A stretch of DNA of 64,000 nucleotides, taken from the NCBI RefSeq assembly GCF_004145405.1, contig NZ_SELQ01000008.1:62001-126000 (forward strand). Reading direction: 5' to 3'. Made by a program: the position numbers and the translations under genes. The notes beneath the pieces are model-generated. The model worked only from the letters and a program-made list of their open reading frames with translations. It was not told the origin of the DNA and searched no databases. Shown in pieces: positions 1-9,082 of this stretch. The DNA is from Salipiger sp. IMCC34102. GTDB taxonomy: Bacteria; Pseudomonadota; Alphaproteobacteria; Rhodobacterales; Rhodobacteraceae. Each line of letters opens with the position of its first letter. Position 1 is the stretch's first letter.

Positions 1-1692
1 TGGGCCATCGAGCTGATCCCGGGCTATACCGCGGCCGACCTGTGGGTGCCGGTGTCCTACCAGTCGATCCACGTCCATGCAGCCTTGCCCGCCCGCCTCG
101 TGTCGCTGGCGCGGATCCGCGACCGGGCCGGTGCGGAGGGCGATTTCGCCAGTTTCGACATCCTGCTGACAGACCCCGACGGCGCCGTCGTGATGGAGGT
201 GACCAATTTCACCATCCACCGCATGACCGACCCGGCCTTTACCCGGCCCGCCGCACCGGGATCACGCGACGTCGAGTTCACCGCAACCGACGCCACGGCC
301 CCCCGCGCCCTCTCCCCCGAGGAGGAGCGGATGCAGGACACCATCGCGCGCGGCATCCGCCCCGAGGAAGGCTCGGAGGCCTTCTTGCGCGCCTTGGCCG
401 GGGGCGCGCCGCAGATCGTGGTGACCTCCGTCGATCTCGACGCGCTCGTGGCCTCCGCCGCGGCGAACCGCGCGACGCGCGACGACGGCGCGGACAAGTT
501 CGACCGCCCCGAGCTCGACACCGAATTCGTGGCCCCCGAGACCGATGTGCAACGCATGCTCGTGAAGATGTGGGAAGACCTTCTGGGCGTGAACGGCGTG
601 GGCATCGCCGACAGCTTCTTCGACCTCGGGGGGCACTCGCTGATCGCCGTGCGGCTCTTCTCGCAGATCAAGAAGGCCTACCGCGTCGAATTTCCGATCT
701 CGACCCTGTTCGAGGCCCCCACGATCGCTGCCTGCGCCGCCTTGATCGAGGACCGGATCGGCCCCGCCGCAGCCCCCGCCGGCGACGACGGTGACACGCC
801 GCCTGCCGCATCCGCTGCCCCCGCGCGCCGCAGCCGTCACCTGGTGGCGATGCACGACGACGCCTGCGGGCACGGCACGCCCTTCTTCTTGGTCGCGGGC
901 ATGTTCGGCAACGTCATGAACCTGCGCTACCTCGCCTCGCTCCTGCAGTCGGACCGCCCGGTCTACGGCCTGCAGGCGCGCGGCCTTTTCCGGGGCGATG
1001 CGCCGCATGAGAGCTTCGCGGAAGCCGCGCGCGACTACATCGCCGAGATCCGACAGGTCCAACCCAGGGGGCCCTACACGCTCGGCGGCTATTCGGGCGG
1101 CGGGCTGATCGCGTTTGAAGTGGCGCAACAACTCACCCAGGCGGGGGAAACCGTGTCGGCGCTGGTCTTCCTCGACACGCCGCTGCCGGTGCGCCCGCCG
1201 CTTGCGGCGCGCGACAAGACGGCGATCAAGCTTCAGCAGATGCGCGAGAGCGGTCCCGGCTTCCTTGCCCGCTGGGCGCGTGATCGCGTGGTGCAGCGGC
1301 TGACCGGACGCATCGATCCCGCGCAGGCGCCGCGCGGCGGCTCCGTCGTCGAGAACACGCAGATCGAGGCGGCCTTCCATCGCAGTCGCTTTGCCTATGA
1401 CCTGCGCCCCTACGACGGGCCGGTGACCTTGTTCCGGCCGCCGGTCGCGGCGCGCTGGACCGCCGCCGACGGGACCGCGATCGACGAGGATCGCCATTAC
1501 GTCGCCGAGGACAATTTCTGGCGCGGCCACCTGCCGCAGATCGACGTGCGGATCACGCCCGGCGATCACCACTCGATGGTGCTGGAGCCCAACGTCCGGG
1601 CCCTTGCGCTGGACTTGCGCGCGGTTCTGGGCCGGGCCGACCGCCAGGCCGAGGACGCCGCCGTCTGGCCGCACCTGCAGGCCGCGGAATGA
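1..1692 (+). CDS. Type I polyketide synthase, C-terminal part (DH-ACP-TE)
   Basis: The reading frame is open from base 1, so the 5' part lies outside the window. The visible 563 codons begin in the second half of a PKS dehydratase (hotdog) domain. A short region follows that resembles the post-ketoreductase linker. Next is a carrier domain with FFDLGGHSL; its phosphopantetheine serine codon is at 637-639. The last part is a type I thioesterase with GYSGGG (nucleophile serine at 1093-1095) and a late GDHHS that supplies the histidine. A terminal thioesterase implies that chain release happens on this protein. An SD-like gagga then leads into a glycosyltransferase 10 bp downstream, so the product may be glycosylated. 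The domain calls are firm; the product is unknown. Confidence 0.88.
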   Translation, partial: WAIELIPGYTAADLWVPVSYQSIHVHAALPARLVSLARIRDRAGAEGDFASFDILLTDPDGAVVMEVTNFTIHRMTDPAFTRPAAPGSRDVEFTATDATAPRALSPEEERMQDTIARGIRPEEGSEAFLRALAGGAPQIVVTSVDLDALVASAAANRATRDDGADKFDRPELDTEFVAPETDVQRMLVKMWEDLLGVNGVGIADSFFDLGGHSLIAVRLFSQIKKAYRVEFPISTLFEAPTIAACAALIEDRIGPAAAPAGDDGDTPPAASAAPARRSRHLVAMHDDACGHGTPFFLVAGMFGNVMNLRYLASLLQSDRPVYGLQARGLFRGDAPHESFAEAARDYIAEIRQVQPRGPYTLGGYSGGGLIAFEVAQQLTQAGETVSALVFLDTPLPVRPPLAARDKTAIKLQQMRESGPGFLARWARDRVVQRLTGRIDPAQAPRGGSVVENTQIEAAFHRSRFAYDLRPYDGPVTLFRPPVAARWTAADGTAIDEDRHYVAEDNFWRGHLPQIDVRITPGDHHSMVLEPNVRALALDLRAVLGRADRQAEDAAVWPHLQAAE

Positions 1693-1702
1693 GGATGATC
1701 CC

Positions 1703-2716
1703 ATGACCCCTGCCCTGCCCCGGGTGCTGACCAGCATCCTGAACTACCGCACGCCGGAAATGACGATCCGCGCGGTCGCGGCGGCCCGCACCGCGATGGA
1801 AGGAATCGCGGGAGAGATTCTCGTCGTCGACAACGCCAGCGGCGACGGCTCCTTCGAGGTCCTGCGCGACCACGTGGCCACGCGCGGGTGGGACCGGGAC
1901 GACCGGGTGCGCGTGCTCGCCTCGCCGGTCAACGGCGGCTTCGGCGCGGGCCACAACATCGCCCTGCGCGCGGGCCTGTCGGACGGGGCGCGGCCCGACT
2001 ACCTCTACCTGCTGAACTCGGACGCCTTTCCCGCCGCGGATGCCATCGCGACGCTGCTGAAGGAGATGGAGGCCGAGCGCGGCATCGGCATCGCGGGCAG
2101 CTATATCCACGGGACGGACGGCGCGGCGCATTGCACCTGCTTCCGCTTCCCCTCGATCCTGGGGGAATTCGAATCCGCCCTGCGCTTCGGCCCCGTCACG
2201 CGCCTGCTGAAGTCCCATGTCGTCGCGATGGAGATTCCCGACCGCACCATCGACCTCGATTGGACGGCGGGGGCCAGCATGATGCTGCGCCGGTCGATGC
2301 TGGACCGGATCGGCGGCTTCGACGAGACGTTCTTCCTTTATTTCGAGGAGACCGAGCTGTGCAGGCGTGCCCGGGACGCGGGCTGGCGCGTGGCCTACGT
2401 GCCCGCCAGCAAGGTGGCGCACGTGGGCTCTGCCTCCACCGGGATGAAGCGGTGGTCGCGGATCCCGGGCTATTACCTCGATTCCCGGCTGCGCTACCTG
2501 ACGAAGACCCACGGGCGGGCCTACGCGGCCTGCGCGACGCTCGCCCATGCGGCGGGCGCGGGTCTGGACGGGATCCGCGGCCTGGCGCAGCGGCGCGCGC
2601 GGACGCGCCCGCCCCGCTACACCCGCGATCTGCTGATCCACCACCTGCGCGCCCTGGCGGGTCCAGGACGCCGACACCCGGCCCCCTCCGGCCGGCCCGC
2701 GCCGAACGAAAGCTGA
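1703..2716 (+). CDS. Family 2 glycosyltransferase (rhamnosyltransferase-like)
   Basis: A 337-residue GT2 enzyme, predicted to transfer a sugar from a nucleotide donor to an acceptor. The N-terminal Rossmann-like half shows VVDNASGDGS (around residues 41-50) and LLNSDA (around 104-108), the usual nucleotide and metal-binding positions. Further on are GASMMLRR and DETFFLYFEETELCRRA, typical of the rhamnosyltransferase/WcaA-like subgroup. The ATG at 1703 was chosen because gagga precedes it and it sits 10 bp after the PKS stop. Its position between the PKS and the NRPS suggests it decorates their product, but a polysaccharide role cannot be excluded. Confidence 0.85.
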   Translation: MTPALPRVLTSILNYRTPEMTIRAVAAARTAMEGIAGEILVVDNASGDGSFEVLRDHVATRGWDRDDRVRVLASPVNGGFGAGHNIALRAGLSDGARPDYLYLLNSDAFPAADAIATLLKEMEAERGIGIAGSYIHGTDGAAHCTCFRFPSILGEFESALRFGPVTRLLKSHVVAMEIPDRTIDLDWTAGASMMLRRSMLDRIGGFDETFFLYFEETELCRRARDAGWRVAYVPASKVAHVGSASTGMKRWSRIPGYYLDSRLRYLTKTHGRAYAACATLAHAAGAGLDGIRGLAQRRARTRPPRYTRDLLIHHLRALAGPGRRHPAPSGRPAPNES

Positions 2717-2753
2717 CGCGATCCTGCAATCCCTTCGAAGAAGGCCCCTTTTC

Positions 2754-5700
2754 ATGACCCAGTTCTCCTGCATCCTGATCGGCAACGAAGCGCTCGCGAT
2801 CCAATGTCTCGACATGCTCCAGTCCCGCGGACACCGCGTGACGGCCTTCGTGACCCGCGACGCGGAACTGGCTCGGCTGGCGCGCGAGCGTGGCGTGCGG
2901 GACATCGCACAGGGCCCCGGACAGGCGGCCGAGCTGGGTGGGGATCCGGTCGACTGGGTGTTGTCGGTGGCCAACCTCAACCTGGTGCCGGACGAGGTCC
3001 TCTCGCTGGCCTGGCAGGGCGCGGTGAACTTCCACGACGGGCCGCTGCCGCGCTACGCGGGGCTGAACGCGCCGGTCTGGGCGCTGCTGGCCCGAGAGAC
3101 GGACCACGCGATCACCTGGCACCTGATCGAGGGCGGCATCGACGAAGGCGACATCCTGCTGCAGGAGCCCGTCGGGATCGCCGACGACGACACCGCCATG
3201 ACGCTGAACGCCAAGTGCTACGCCGCGGCGCTGAAGAGCTTCCCCGCCCTGATCGACGCGCTGGAAAGCGGTGCCCCGGACCGGCGCGCGCAGGATCTGG
3301 CGCAACGCAGCTACTTCGGGCGCGAGGATCGGCCCGCCGCCGGCGGCCTGATCGACCCCGGGGACACCGCCGCCGGGATCGCGCGGCTGGTGCGCAGCTT
3401 GGATTTCGGCGCCTACGCCAACCCGGTCGCGCGGCCCAAGCTGCGCATCGCGGGCGTGCCCTATGCCGTGGCGCGGTGCGAACCCTTGGCGCAGGGGGCG
3501 CAGGCCGCCGCGGGCACGGTGCTGTCGGCGGGCGACGACAGCCTCGATCTGGCGGTCTCGGACGGGGCGGTGCGGCTGTCGGGCCTGACCGATCTGGCGG
3601 GGCAGACGATGCTGCCCGCGGCCCTGGTCCGGCCCGGCGACGTGCTCTTCGGTCCCACGGCGGCCGACGCCGCGGCGATCAACCACGCGCTGCGCAAGGT
3701 CTCGGCCCGCGAAGGGGCCTGGCGCGCGCGGCTGCGCGGGTCCGCACCGGTCGAGCTGCGCCTCGCCGCCCCGCCGCGCCCGGGCGGCGACACCGGCGAG
3801 ACCCTGTCGCGACCCTTGGCGGACAGCCCGCTTCCCTTGCCCGAGCGGCTGGCCGTGACCGCCGCCTGGGCGCTGGCCGCCAACGGGGCCGCGGCGGGCG
3901 ACATCGCCTTCGCGGACGACCGGGTGCGCGCGGCGGGTCGTGGCGCCCACGGGCTGATCGCGCCTTACGTGCCGATGCGCGCGACGCGCACCGATCCCTA
4001 CCGCGCGACCGTCGCACGGCTGGCGGAGGATCTGGCCAATCTCGATCGCCGCCCGGCCTTTGCCGCCGACCTCGCCCTGCGCTGCCCGGGCGCCGATGCG
4101 CGCGTCCCCGCGGTGGGGCTGGCGACAGGGGATGCACCCCAGCGCATCCCCGGCACCGCCGTCACCGCCTGGTTCGGCCCCGAGGGTGCTACCCTTCTTT
4201 GCGACCCCGCCCGGGTGAGCGACGCGGCCGCGGCCCTCCTGGCGGCCCGGTTGGAGCAGATGCTCGCCGCCGCCGCCACGCTGTCCGATGACGCCACCCT
4301 TTCGGACCTGCCGATCCTGCCGCCCTCCGAACGAAAGACGCTGCTGGAGGATTGGAACGCGACGAAGACGGACTACGACGACGCCCGGACCCTGCATGGC
4401 GCGATCGAGGCGCAGGTCGATGCCACCCCCGACGCACCTGCGGTGGTGTTCGAGACGACGACGCTGAGCTACGCGGACCTCGACCGCCGCGCGAACCGCA
4501 TCGCGCACAGGCTTATCGCCATGGGGGTGAGGCAAGGCGACCACGTCGGGCTGAACCTGCGCCGGTCCGACGAGCTGGTGGCCGCCGCCCTGGGCATCCT
4601 GAAGGCCGGGGCGGCCTACGTGCCGCTGGACCCCGCCTATCCCGCCGACCGTATCGGCATCTACGTGGCCGACAGCCAGGCCGCGGCCATCATCACCAGC
4701 GCCGATCTGGCTGATGACCTGCCCGCCAGCCGCGCCCAGCTTTTGACCGTCGAGGATCCGCGCATCGCACAGGCCCCCGATACCCGGCCCGGGCTGGATG
4801 TGCCTTCGGACGCGCTGGCCTACATGATCTTCACCTCCGGCTCCACCGGGCGGCCCAAGGGCGTCATGCTCGAGCACCGCAACGTCGCCAACTTCTTCGC
4901 GGGCATGGACGAGCGCCTGGATGCTGGGCAGGGCGGCACCTGGCTTGCGCTGACCAGCCTGTCGTTCGACATCTCGGTGCTGGAGCTGTTCTACACCCTT
5001 GCGCGCGGGTTCCGCGTCGTGGTGATGGGCGACGGGGATCGGGCGCTGGCCTCGAAGGGGGCGCGGCCCACCACCGGGCGTGGCATGGACTTCAGCCTGT
5101 TCTACTGGGGCAACGACGACGGCGTCGGTCCGAAGAAATACGAGCTGCTGCTGGAAGGGGCGAGGATCGCCGACGCCAACGGTTTCTGCGCTGTCTGGAC
5201 GCCCGAGCGGCACTTTCACGCCTTCGGCGGGCCCTACCCGAACCCGTCGGTCACCGGGGCCGCGGTGGCGGCCGTGACGCGGAACCTCGAAGTGCGGGCA
5301 GGCAGTTGCGTGGCCCCGCTGCACCATCCCGCCCGCATCGCAGAGGAATGGGCCGTCATCGACAACCTCACCAACGGGCGCACGGGGCTTGCCATCGCCT
5401 CCGGCTGGCAGCCCGACGACTTCGTCCTGCGGCCTCAGAACACGCCCCCCGCCAACAAGGACGCGATGTTCGAAGCGATCGACACCCTGCGCAAGCTCTG
5501 GCGCGGCGAGGCGGTCGGCTTTGCCAGGCAGGACGGCACCCTGCACGAGGTGGTGACCCAGCCGCGCCCCGTCTCCCCCGAGCTGAAGGTCTGGGTGACA
5601 ACCGCGGGGAACCCGCAGTCCTGGATTCAAGCGGGCGAGATCGGTGCGAACGTTCTGACCCACCTGCTGGGCCAGAGCATCGCCGAGGTGGAGGAGAAGA

Positions 5701-7385
5701 TCGGCCTCTACCACGACGCGCTGCGCAAGGCGGGCCGCGATCCGGCGGATCACAAGGTGACGCTGATGCTGCACACCTACCTGGCCCCGGACCGCGAGAC
5801 CGCCCGGGAGGTCGCCCGCGCGCCGATGAAGGATTACCTGCGCAGCGCCGCCGCGCTGATCAAGCAATACGCCTGGGCCTTTCCGGCCTTCAAGAAACCG
5901 GCGGGGGCCACCAACCCGATGGAGATCGACCTGCAGGGTCTGTCGGACGAGGAGATGGACGCGATCCTGGACTTCGCCTTCCAGCGCTACTTCGAGGAGT
6001 CGGGCCTTTTCGGCACGGTGGAGGACGCCCAGGCCCGGGTCGAACAGCTCAAGCGAATCGGCGTGGACGAGATCGCCTGCCTCATCGACTACGGCATAGC
6101 ACCCGAGACGGTGCTGGACGGGCTCGCGCCGTTGTCGCGGGTGCGCGCGCTCGCCAATGCCGGGACCGGGATCGCGGAGGACGATTTCTCGATCGCGGCC
6201 CAGATCCTGCGCCACGACGTCACGCACATGCAGTGCACCCCGTCGATGGCGCGCATGATCGCCATGAACGACGAGGCGCGCCTGGCCCTGTCGCGGGTGC
6301 GGCACCTCATGCTCGGCGGTGAGGCGCTGCCCGATTCGCTGGTGCGTGATTTGGCACAGGCCACATCGGCGCGGATCCTGAACATGTACGGGCCGACCGA
6401 GACGACGATCTGGTCCTCGACCGCGCAGGTCACGGCCGAGGACGGGATCCAGTCCATCGGGCGGCCCATCGCGAACACCACGTTCCACGTGCTGGACGAC
6501 GCGGGCCAGCCCGTGCCCATCGGCTGCCCCGGCGAGCTTTACATCGGCGGCGACGGCGTGGCGCGCGGCTACTGGCAGCGCGACGACCTGACCGCGGAGC
6601 GCTTCGTCCCCGATCCCTTCGCGGGGGGCGCGGCGCGGATGTACCGCACCGGCGACCTGGTCGCCTGGCGACCCGACGGCAGGATGGAGTTCATCGGCCG
6701 CGCCGACACCCAAGTGAAGATCCGCGGTCACCGCATCGAGCTGGGCGAGATCGAGGCCGCCCTCGCCAACGGGCCGGGCGTGCGCGACTGCGCCGTGCTC
6801 GCGCGCGAAGACGTGCCGGGCGATCTGCGCCTCGTGGGCTACGTGACCGGCGAAGGGCGGCTCGACCTCGACGCGCTGCGGGCCCAGGTGGGGGCCGCCT
6901 TGCCCGGCTTCATGGCACTGGCGCAGGTGATCCAGCTCGACAGCTTCCCGCTGACGCCCAACCGCAAGATCGACCGCCGTGCCCTGCCCGCCCCCGCCGA
7001 GATCGCCCCGCAGCCACTTCAGACCGGGTCCGCCCCGGCCCCCGTCGACGACGTGCAGGCCGCCGTCGCCGCGATCTGGCAGCGCATCCTGGGCGTCGGC
7101 ACGGTCCACGCGAAGGCGAATTTCTTCGACCTCGGCGGGCACTCCCTGCTGGCGGTGCAGGCGCATCGCGACATCCGGCGCGAGCTGGGGGCGGAGCGTC
7201 TGGCGATCACCGACATCTTCCGCTTCCCGACGCTGGAAGGGCTCGCCGCTCACCTGCGCGGCGCCACGGCCCCGAAGGCCGCCGCACCGGCGAAGGCGGA
7301 CACGGCACGCAGCCCCGACGCCCGCGCCGACGCCATGGCCCGCCGCCGCGAGATGCGAAGCCGTCGCAACCGCTCGGACGCCTGA
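2754..7385 (+). CDS. Nonribosomal peptide synthetase: formyltransferase, adenylation domain with inserted luciferase-like monooxygenase, carrier
   Basis: A 1543-residue multidomain protein. Residues 1-180 form a formyltransferase fold with the Asn/His core in NFHDGPLPRYAG and the Asp in EGGIDEGD; its C-terminal subdomain runs to about 300. Residues 300-530 look like a worn condensation-type segment without an HHxxxDG motif. An adenylation domain starts near 540 (A3 FTSGSTGRPKGV near 694, A4 FDISVLE). It is interrupted at about residues 775-1137 by a complete luciferase-like flavin monooxygenase, beginning MDFSLFYWGNDDG. It then resumes with A5 NMYGPTETT, A7 YRTGDL, A8 with IRGHRIELGEIE, and A10 NRKIDRRAL. 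A carrier domain follows (FFDLGGHSLLAV near 1459). The likely role is to activate an amino acid and oxidise it while carrier-bound. Monooxygenases embedded in A domains are known from myxobacterial myxothiazol-type systems and from agrobacterial proteins. Confidence 0.9.
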   Translation: MTQFSCILIGNEALAIQCLDMLQSRGHRVTAFVTRDAELARLARERGVRDIAQGPGQAAELGGDPVDWVLSVANLNLVPDEVLSLAWQGAVNFHDGPLPRYAGLNAPVWALLARETDHAITWHLIEGGIDEGDILLQEPVGIADDDTAMTLNAKCYAAALKSFPALIDALESGAPDRRAQDLAQRSYFGREDRPAAGGLIDPGDTAAGIARLVRSLDFGAYANPVARPKLRIAGVPYAVARCEPLAQGAQAAAGTVLSAGDDSLDLAVSDGAVRLSGLTDLAGQTMLPAALVRPGDVLFGPTAADAAAINHALRKVSAREGAWRARLRGSAPVELRLAAPPRPGGDTGETLSRPLADSPLPLPERLAVTAAWALAANGAAAGDIAFADDRVRAAGRGAHGLIAPYVPMRATRTDPYRATVARLAEDLANLDRRPAFAADLALRCPGADARVPAVGLATGDAPQRIPGTAVTAWFGPEGATLLCDPARVSDAAAALLAARLEQMLAAAATLSDDATLSDLPILPPSERKTLLEDWNATKTDYDDARTLHGAIEAQVDATPDAPAVVFETTTLSYADLDRRANRIAHRLIAMGVRQGDHVGLNLRRSDELVAAALGILKAGAAYVPLDPAYPADRIGIYVADSQAAAIITSADLADDLPASRAQLLTVEDPRIAQAPDTRPGLDVPSDALAYMIFTSGSTGRPKGVMLEHRNVANFFAGMDERLDAGQGGTWLALTSLSFDISVLELFYTLARGFRVVVMGDGDRALASKGARPTTGRGMDFSLFYWGNDDGVGPKKYELLLEGARIADANGFCAVWTPERHFHAFGGPYPNPSVTGAAVAAVTRNLEVRAGSCVAPLHHPARIAEEWAVIDNLTNGRTGLAIASGWQPDDFVLRPQNTPPANKDAMFEAIDTLRKLWRGEAVGFARQDGTLHEVVTQPRPVSPELKVWVTTAGNPQSWIQAGEIGANVLTHLLGQSIAEVEEKIGLYHDALRKAGRDPADHKVTLMLHTYLAPDRETAREVARAPMKDYLRSAAALIKQYAWAFPAFKKPAGATNPMEIDLQGLSDEEMDAILDFAFQRYFEESGLFGTVEDAQARVEQLKRIGVDEIACLIDYGIAPETVLDGLAPLSRVRALANAGTGIAEDDFSIAAQILRHDVTHMQCTPSMARMIAMNDEARLALSRVRHLMLGGEALPDSLVRDLAQATSARILNMYGPTETTIWSSTAQVTAEDGIQSIGRPIANTTFHVLDDAGQPVPIGCPGELYIGGDGVARGYWQRDDLTAERFVPDPFAGGAARMYRTGDLVAWRPDGRMEFIGRADTQVKIRGHRIELGEIEAALANGPGVRDCAVLAREDVPGDLRLVGYVTGEGRLDLDALRAQVGAALPGFMALAQVIQLDSFPLTPNRKIDRRALPAPAEIAPQPLQTGSAPAPVDDVQAAVAAIWQRILGVGTVHAKANFFDLGGHSLLAVQAHRDIRRELGAERLAITDIFRFPTLEGLAAHLRGATAPKAAAPAKADTARSPDARADAMARRREMRSRRNRSDA

Positions 7386-7388
7386 GCC

Positions 7389-8126
7389 GTGGCCCGTCCG
7401 CGCCCAAGCCATCATCCCGATCCCGGCGCGCTCTTCGCCGGTGCGGGGGACGTCGCGGTGGCGATGCTGCCGATCGAGGCGACCCTGCCGCCCCTCTTCG
7501 AGGCGGAACGCAGGCTGATGCCGTCGATGGTGTCGTCCCGGCGGCGCGAGTTCGCCTGGGGTCGGGCCGCGGCGCGCACGGCGCTGGCGCGCCTCGGGGT
7601 CGACCCGGTGCCGCTTCTGCCCGATGCCGACCGCGTACCGGTCTGGCCCGCGGGCACCCAGGGCAGCATCAGTCACAGCGGCAGCCTCTGCGCGGCGGCC
7701 GTGGCGCGCGGTACGAGGACCATCGGCTTCGATCTGGAGACGGCGCGCGCCGTGGATCCCGACCTCTGGCCCGCCCTCTTCACCGCCGCCGAGATCCGCA
7801 GCTTCGCCGATACCCCCCGCCGCGCCGTCGTGCATTTCTCGGCCAAGGAGGCGGTGTTCAAGGCCCATTTTCCCCGACACAGGCAGATGTTCGATTTTCA
7901 TCACCTGGAAATCGAGTTGCAGGAGACCGGCGCCTTTCGCGCGGTCTTCACCCGGCACCGAGGGCTTGCCTTCGTGCCGGTCACGGGGCGCTGGCAGCAG
8001 ACCCCCGACGTCACCGCCTGCGGTGTCGTCCTCGCCAGGCCTCCGCAGGTCCTGCGGTCCCCTCCGCGGGACCTGCACCCCGCCCCCGGTCCGCATCCCG
8101 GGCGCCCCGCCCCGATGGGCGCATGA
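7389..8126 (+). CDS. 4'-phosphopantetheinyl transferase (Sfp/EntD type)
   Basis: A 245-residue enzyme that moves phosphopantetheine from CoA onto the serine of carrier domains, activating the neighbouring PKS and NRPS. Visible signatures are GSISHSG (around 92-98), IGFDLE (around 112-117, with metal-binding Asp115 and Glu117) and FSAKEAVFKAHFP (around 150-162, with the KEA..K motif). The GTG start at 7389 lies 3 bp after the NRPS stop. The stop overlaps the next ATG (ATGA), so the gene is probably translationally coupled in the biosynthetic operon. Confidence 0.9.
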   Translation: MARPRPSHHPDPGALFAGAGDVAVAMLPIEATLPPLFEAERRLMPSMVSSRRREFAWGRAAARTALARLGVDPVPLLPDADRVPVWPAGTQGSISHSGSLCAAAVARGTRTIGFDLETARAVDPDLWPALFTAAEIRSFADTPRRAVVHFSAKEAVFKAHFPRHRQMFDFHHLEIELQETGAFRAVFTRHRGLAFVPVTGRWQQTPDVTACGVVLARPPQVLRSPPRDLHPAPGPHPGRPAPMGA

Positions 8127-9082
8127 TCCTGTCGCGCAAGAAGGTGCTCGCCGGTCTGCTAGGCGGCGCCGGGATCGTCGTGCTGTCGGGCGCCGGCCTG
8201 CGAAACAGCCTGTCTTGGCGGTTCCTGCCCGCGCCGGAGACGACGTTCACGCCCTACGCCGGCCCCTCTCCTGCCCATGCGCGAGGCCGCCGGGTCTTTC
8301 ACCTCGGCCATTCGCTGGTGGGCCGGGACATGCCCGCGATGCTGGCGCAGCTTGCCGGGGGCACGCACCGCTTCGATACCCAGATCGGCTGGGGCACCTC
8401 GCTCAAGGCGCACTGGGAGGAGGGCACGCAGATCCCCGGGTTCGATCCCTCGGACCCCCATGCACGATCCGCAACCGAGGCGCTGGCGGACGGGACGTAC
8501 GACGCCTTCGTCCTGACGGAGATGGTCGAGATCCGCGATGCGATCCGCTACCACGACAGCGCCGCCTACCTTGCCCGCTGGATCGAACGGGCGCGCGCCG
8601 ATGCACCGCGGATCGAGATCTTTCTCTACGAGACCTGGCATTGGCTCGACCACCCCGACGGCTGGCTGGACCGCATCGACCACGACCTCGACCGCTACTG
8701 GCTGCATTCCGTGCTGGGGCGCGCGCTGGACAGGATTCCGGCGGCGGAACGCCCTGCCGTCCACCTGATCCCCGGCGGGCAGGTCATGGCGGCGGTCGTG
8801 CGCCGGATCGAAGCCGGTGAGACGGGCGGCACCCTGTCGGACCGGACCGATCTTTTCGCCAAGCATCCCGACGGGACGCAGGACAGCATCCACTTCAACG
8901 ATCACGGCGCCTATCTCATCGCGCTGACGCATTGCGCGGTGCTCTACGCGCGCTCGCCCGAAGGGCTGCCCCACGATCTGCGGCGCGCGGACGGCACGCC
9001 GATGACGCCTCTGTCGGCGCAGGATGCCCGGTTGATGCAGCGCGTGGTCTGGGACGTGGTCTCGGGTCGATACGTGACGTGA
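8123..9082 (+). CDS. SGNH-hydrolase-like exported protein of unknown substrate
   Basis: A 319-residue protein starting in an ATGA overlap with the phosphopantetheinyl transferase gene. The N-terminus carries an SRKK stretch and a hydrophobic segment (residues about 8-25), so it is probably exported or membrane-anchored. A GHSL motif (around 62-65) could hold the nucleophilic serine of an SGNH/GDSL hydrolase, and a late DSIHFNDHGAY provides the D..H pair. The middle is rich in Trp, Asp and His. I do not recognise a specific family. As the last gene of the biosynthetic operon it may hydrolyse or acyl-modify the product; this is inference. Confidence 0.6.
   Translation: MILSRKKVLAGLLGGAGIVVLSGAGLRNSLSWRFLPAPETTFTPYAGPSPAHARGRRVFHLGHSLVGRDMPAMLAQLAGGTHRFDTQIGWGTSLKAHWEEGTQIPGFDPSDPHARSATEALADGTYDAFVLTEMVEIRDAIRYHDSAAYLARWIERARADAPRIEIFLYETWHWLDHPDGWLDRIDHDLDRYWLHSVLGRALDRIPAAERPAVHLIPGGQVMAAVVRRIEAGETGGTLSDRTDLFAKHPDGTQDSIHFNDHGAYLIALTHCAVLYARSPEGLPHDLRRADGTPMTPLSAQDARLMQRVVWDVVSGRYVT

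Noticed and set aside
2196-8096. A very long minus-strand open frame (1966 codons) opposite the NRPS
   Set aside because: It is a shadow caused by high GC and codon bias. The translation is Arg/Gly/His-rich with no domain, while the plus strand encodes clear NRPS motifs throughout.
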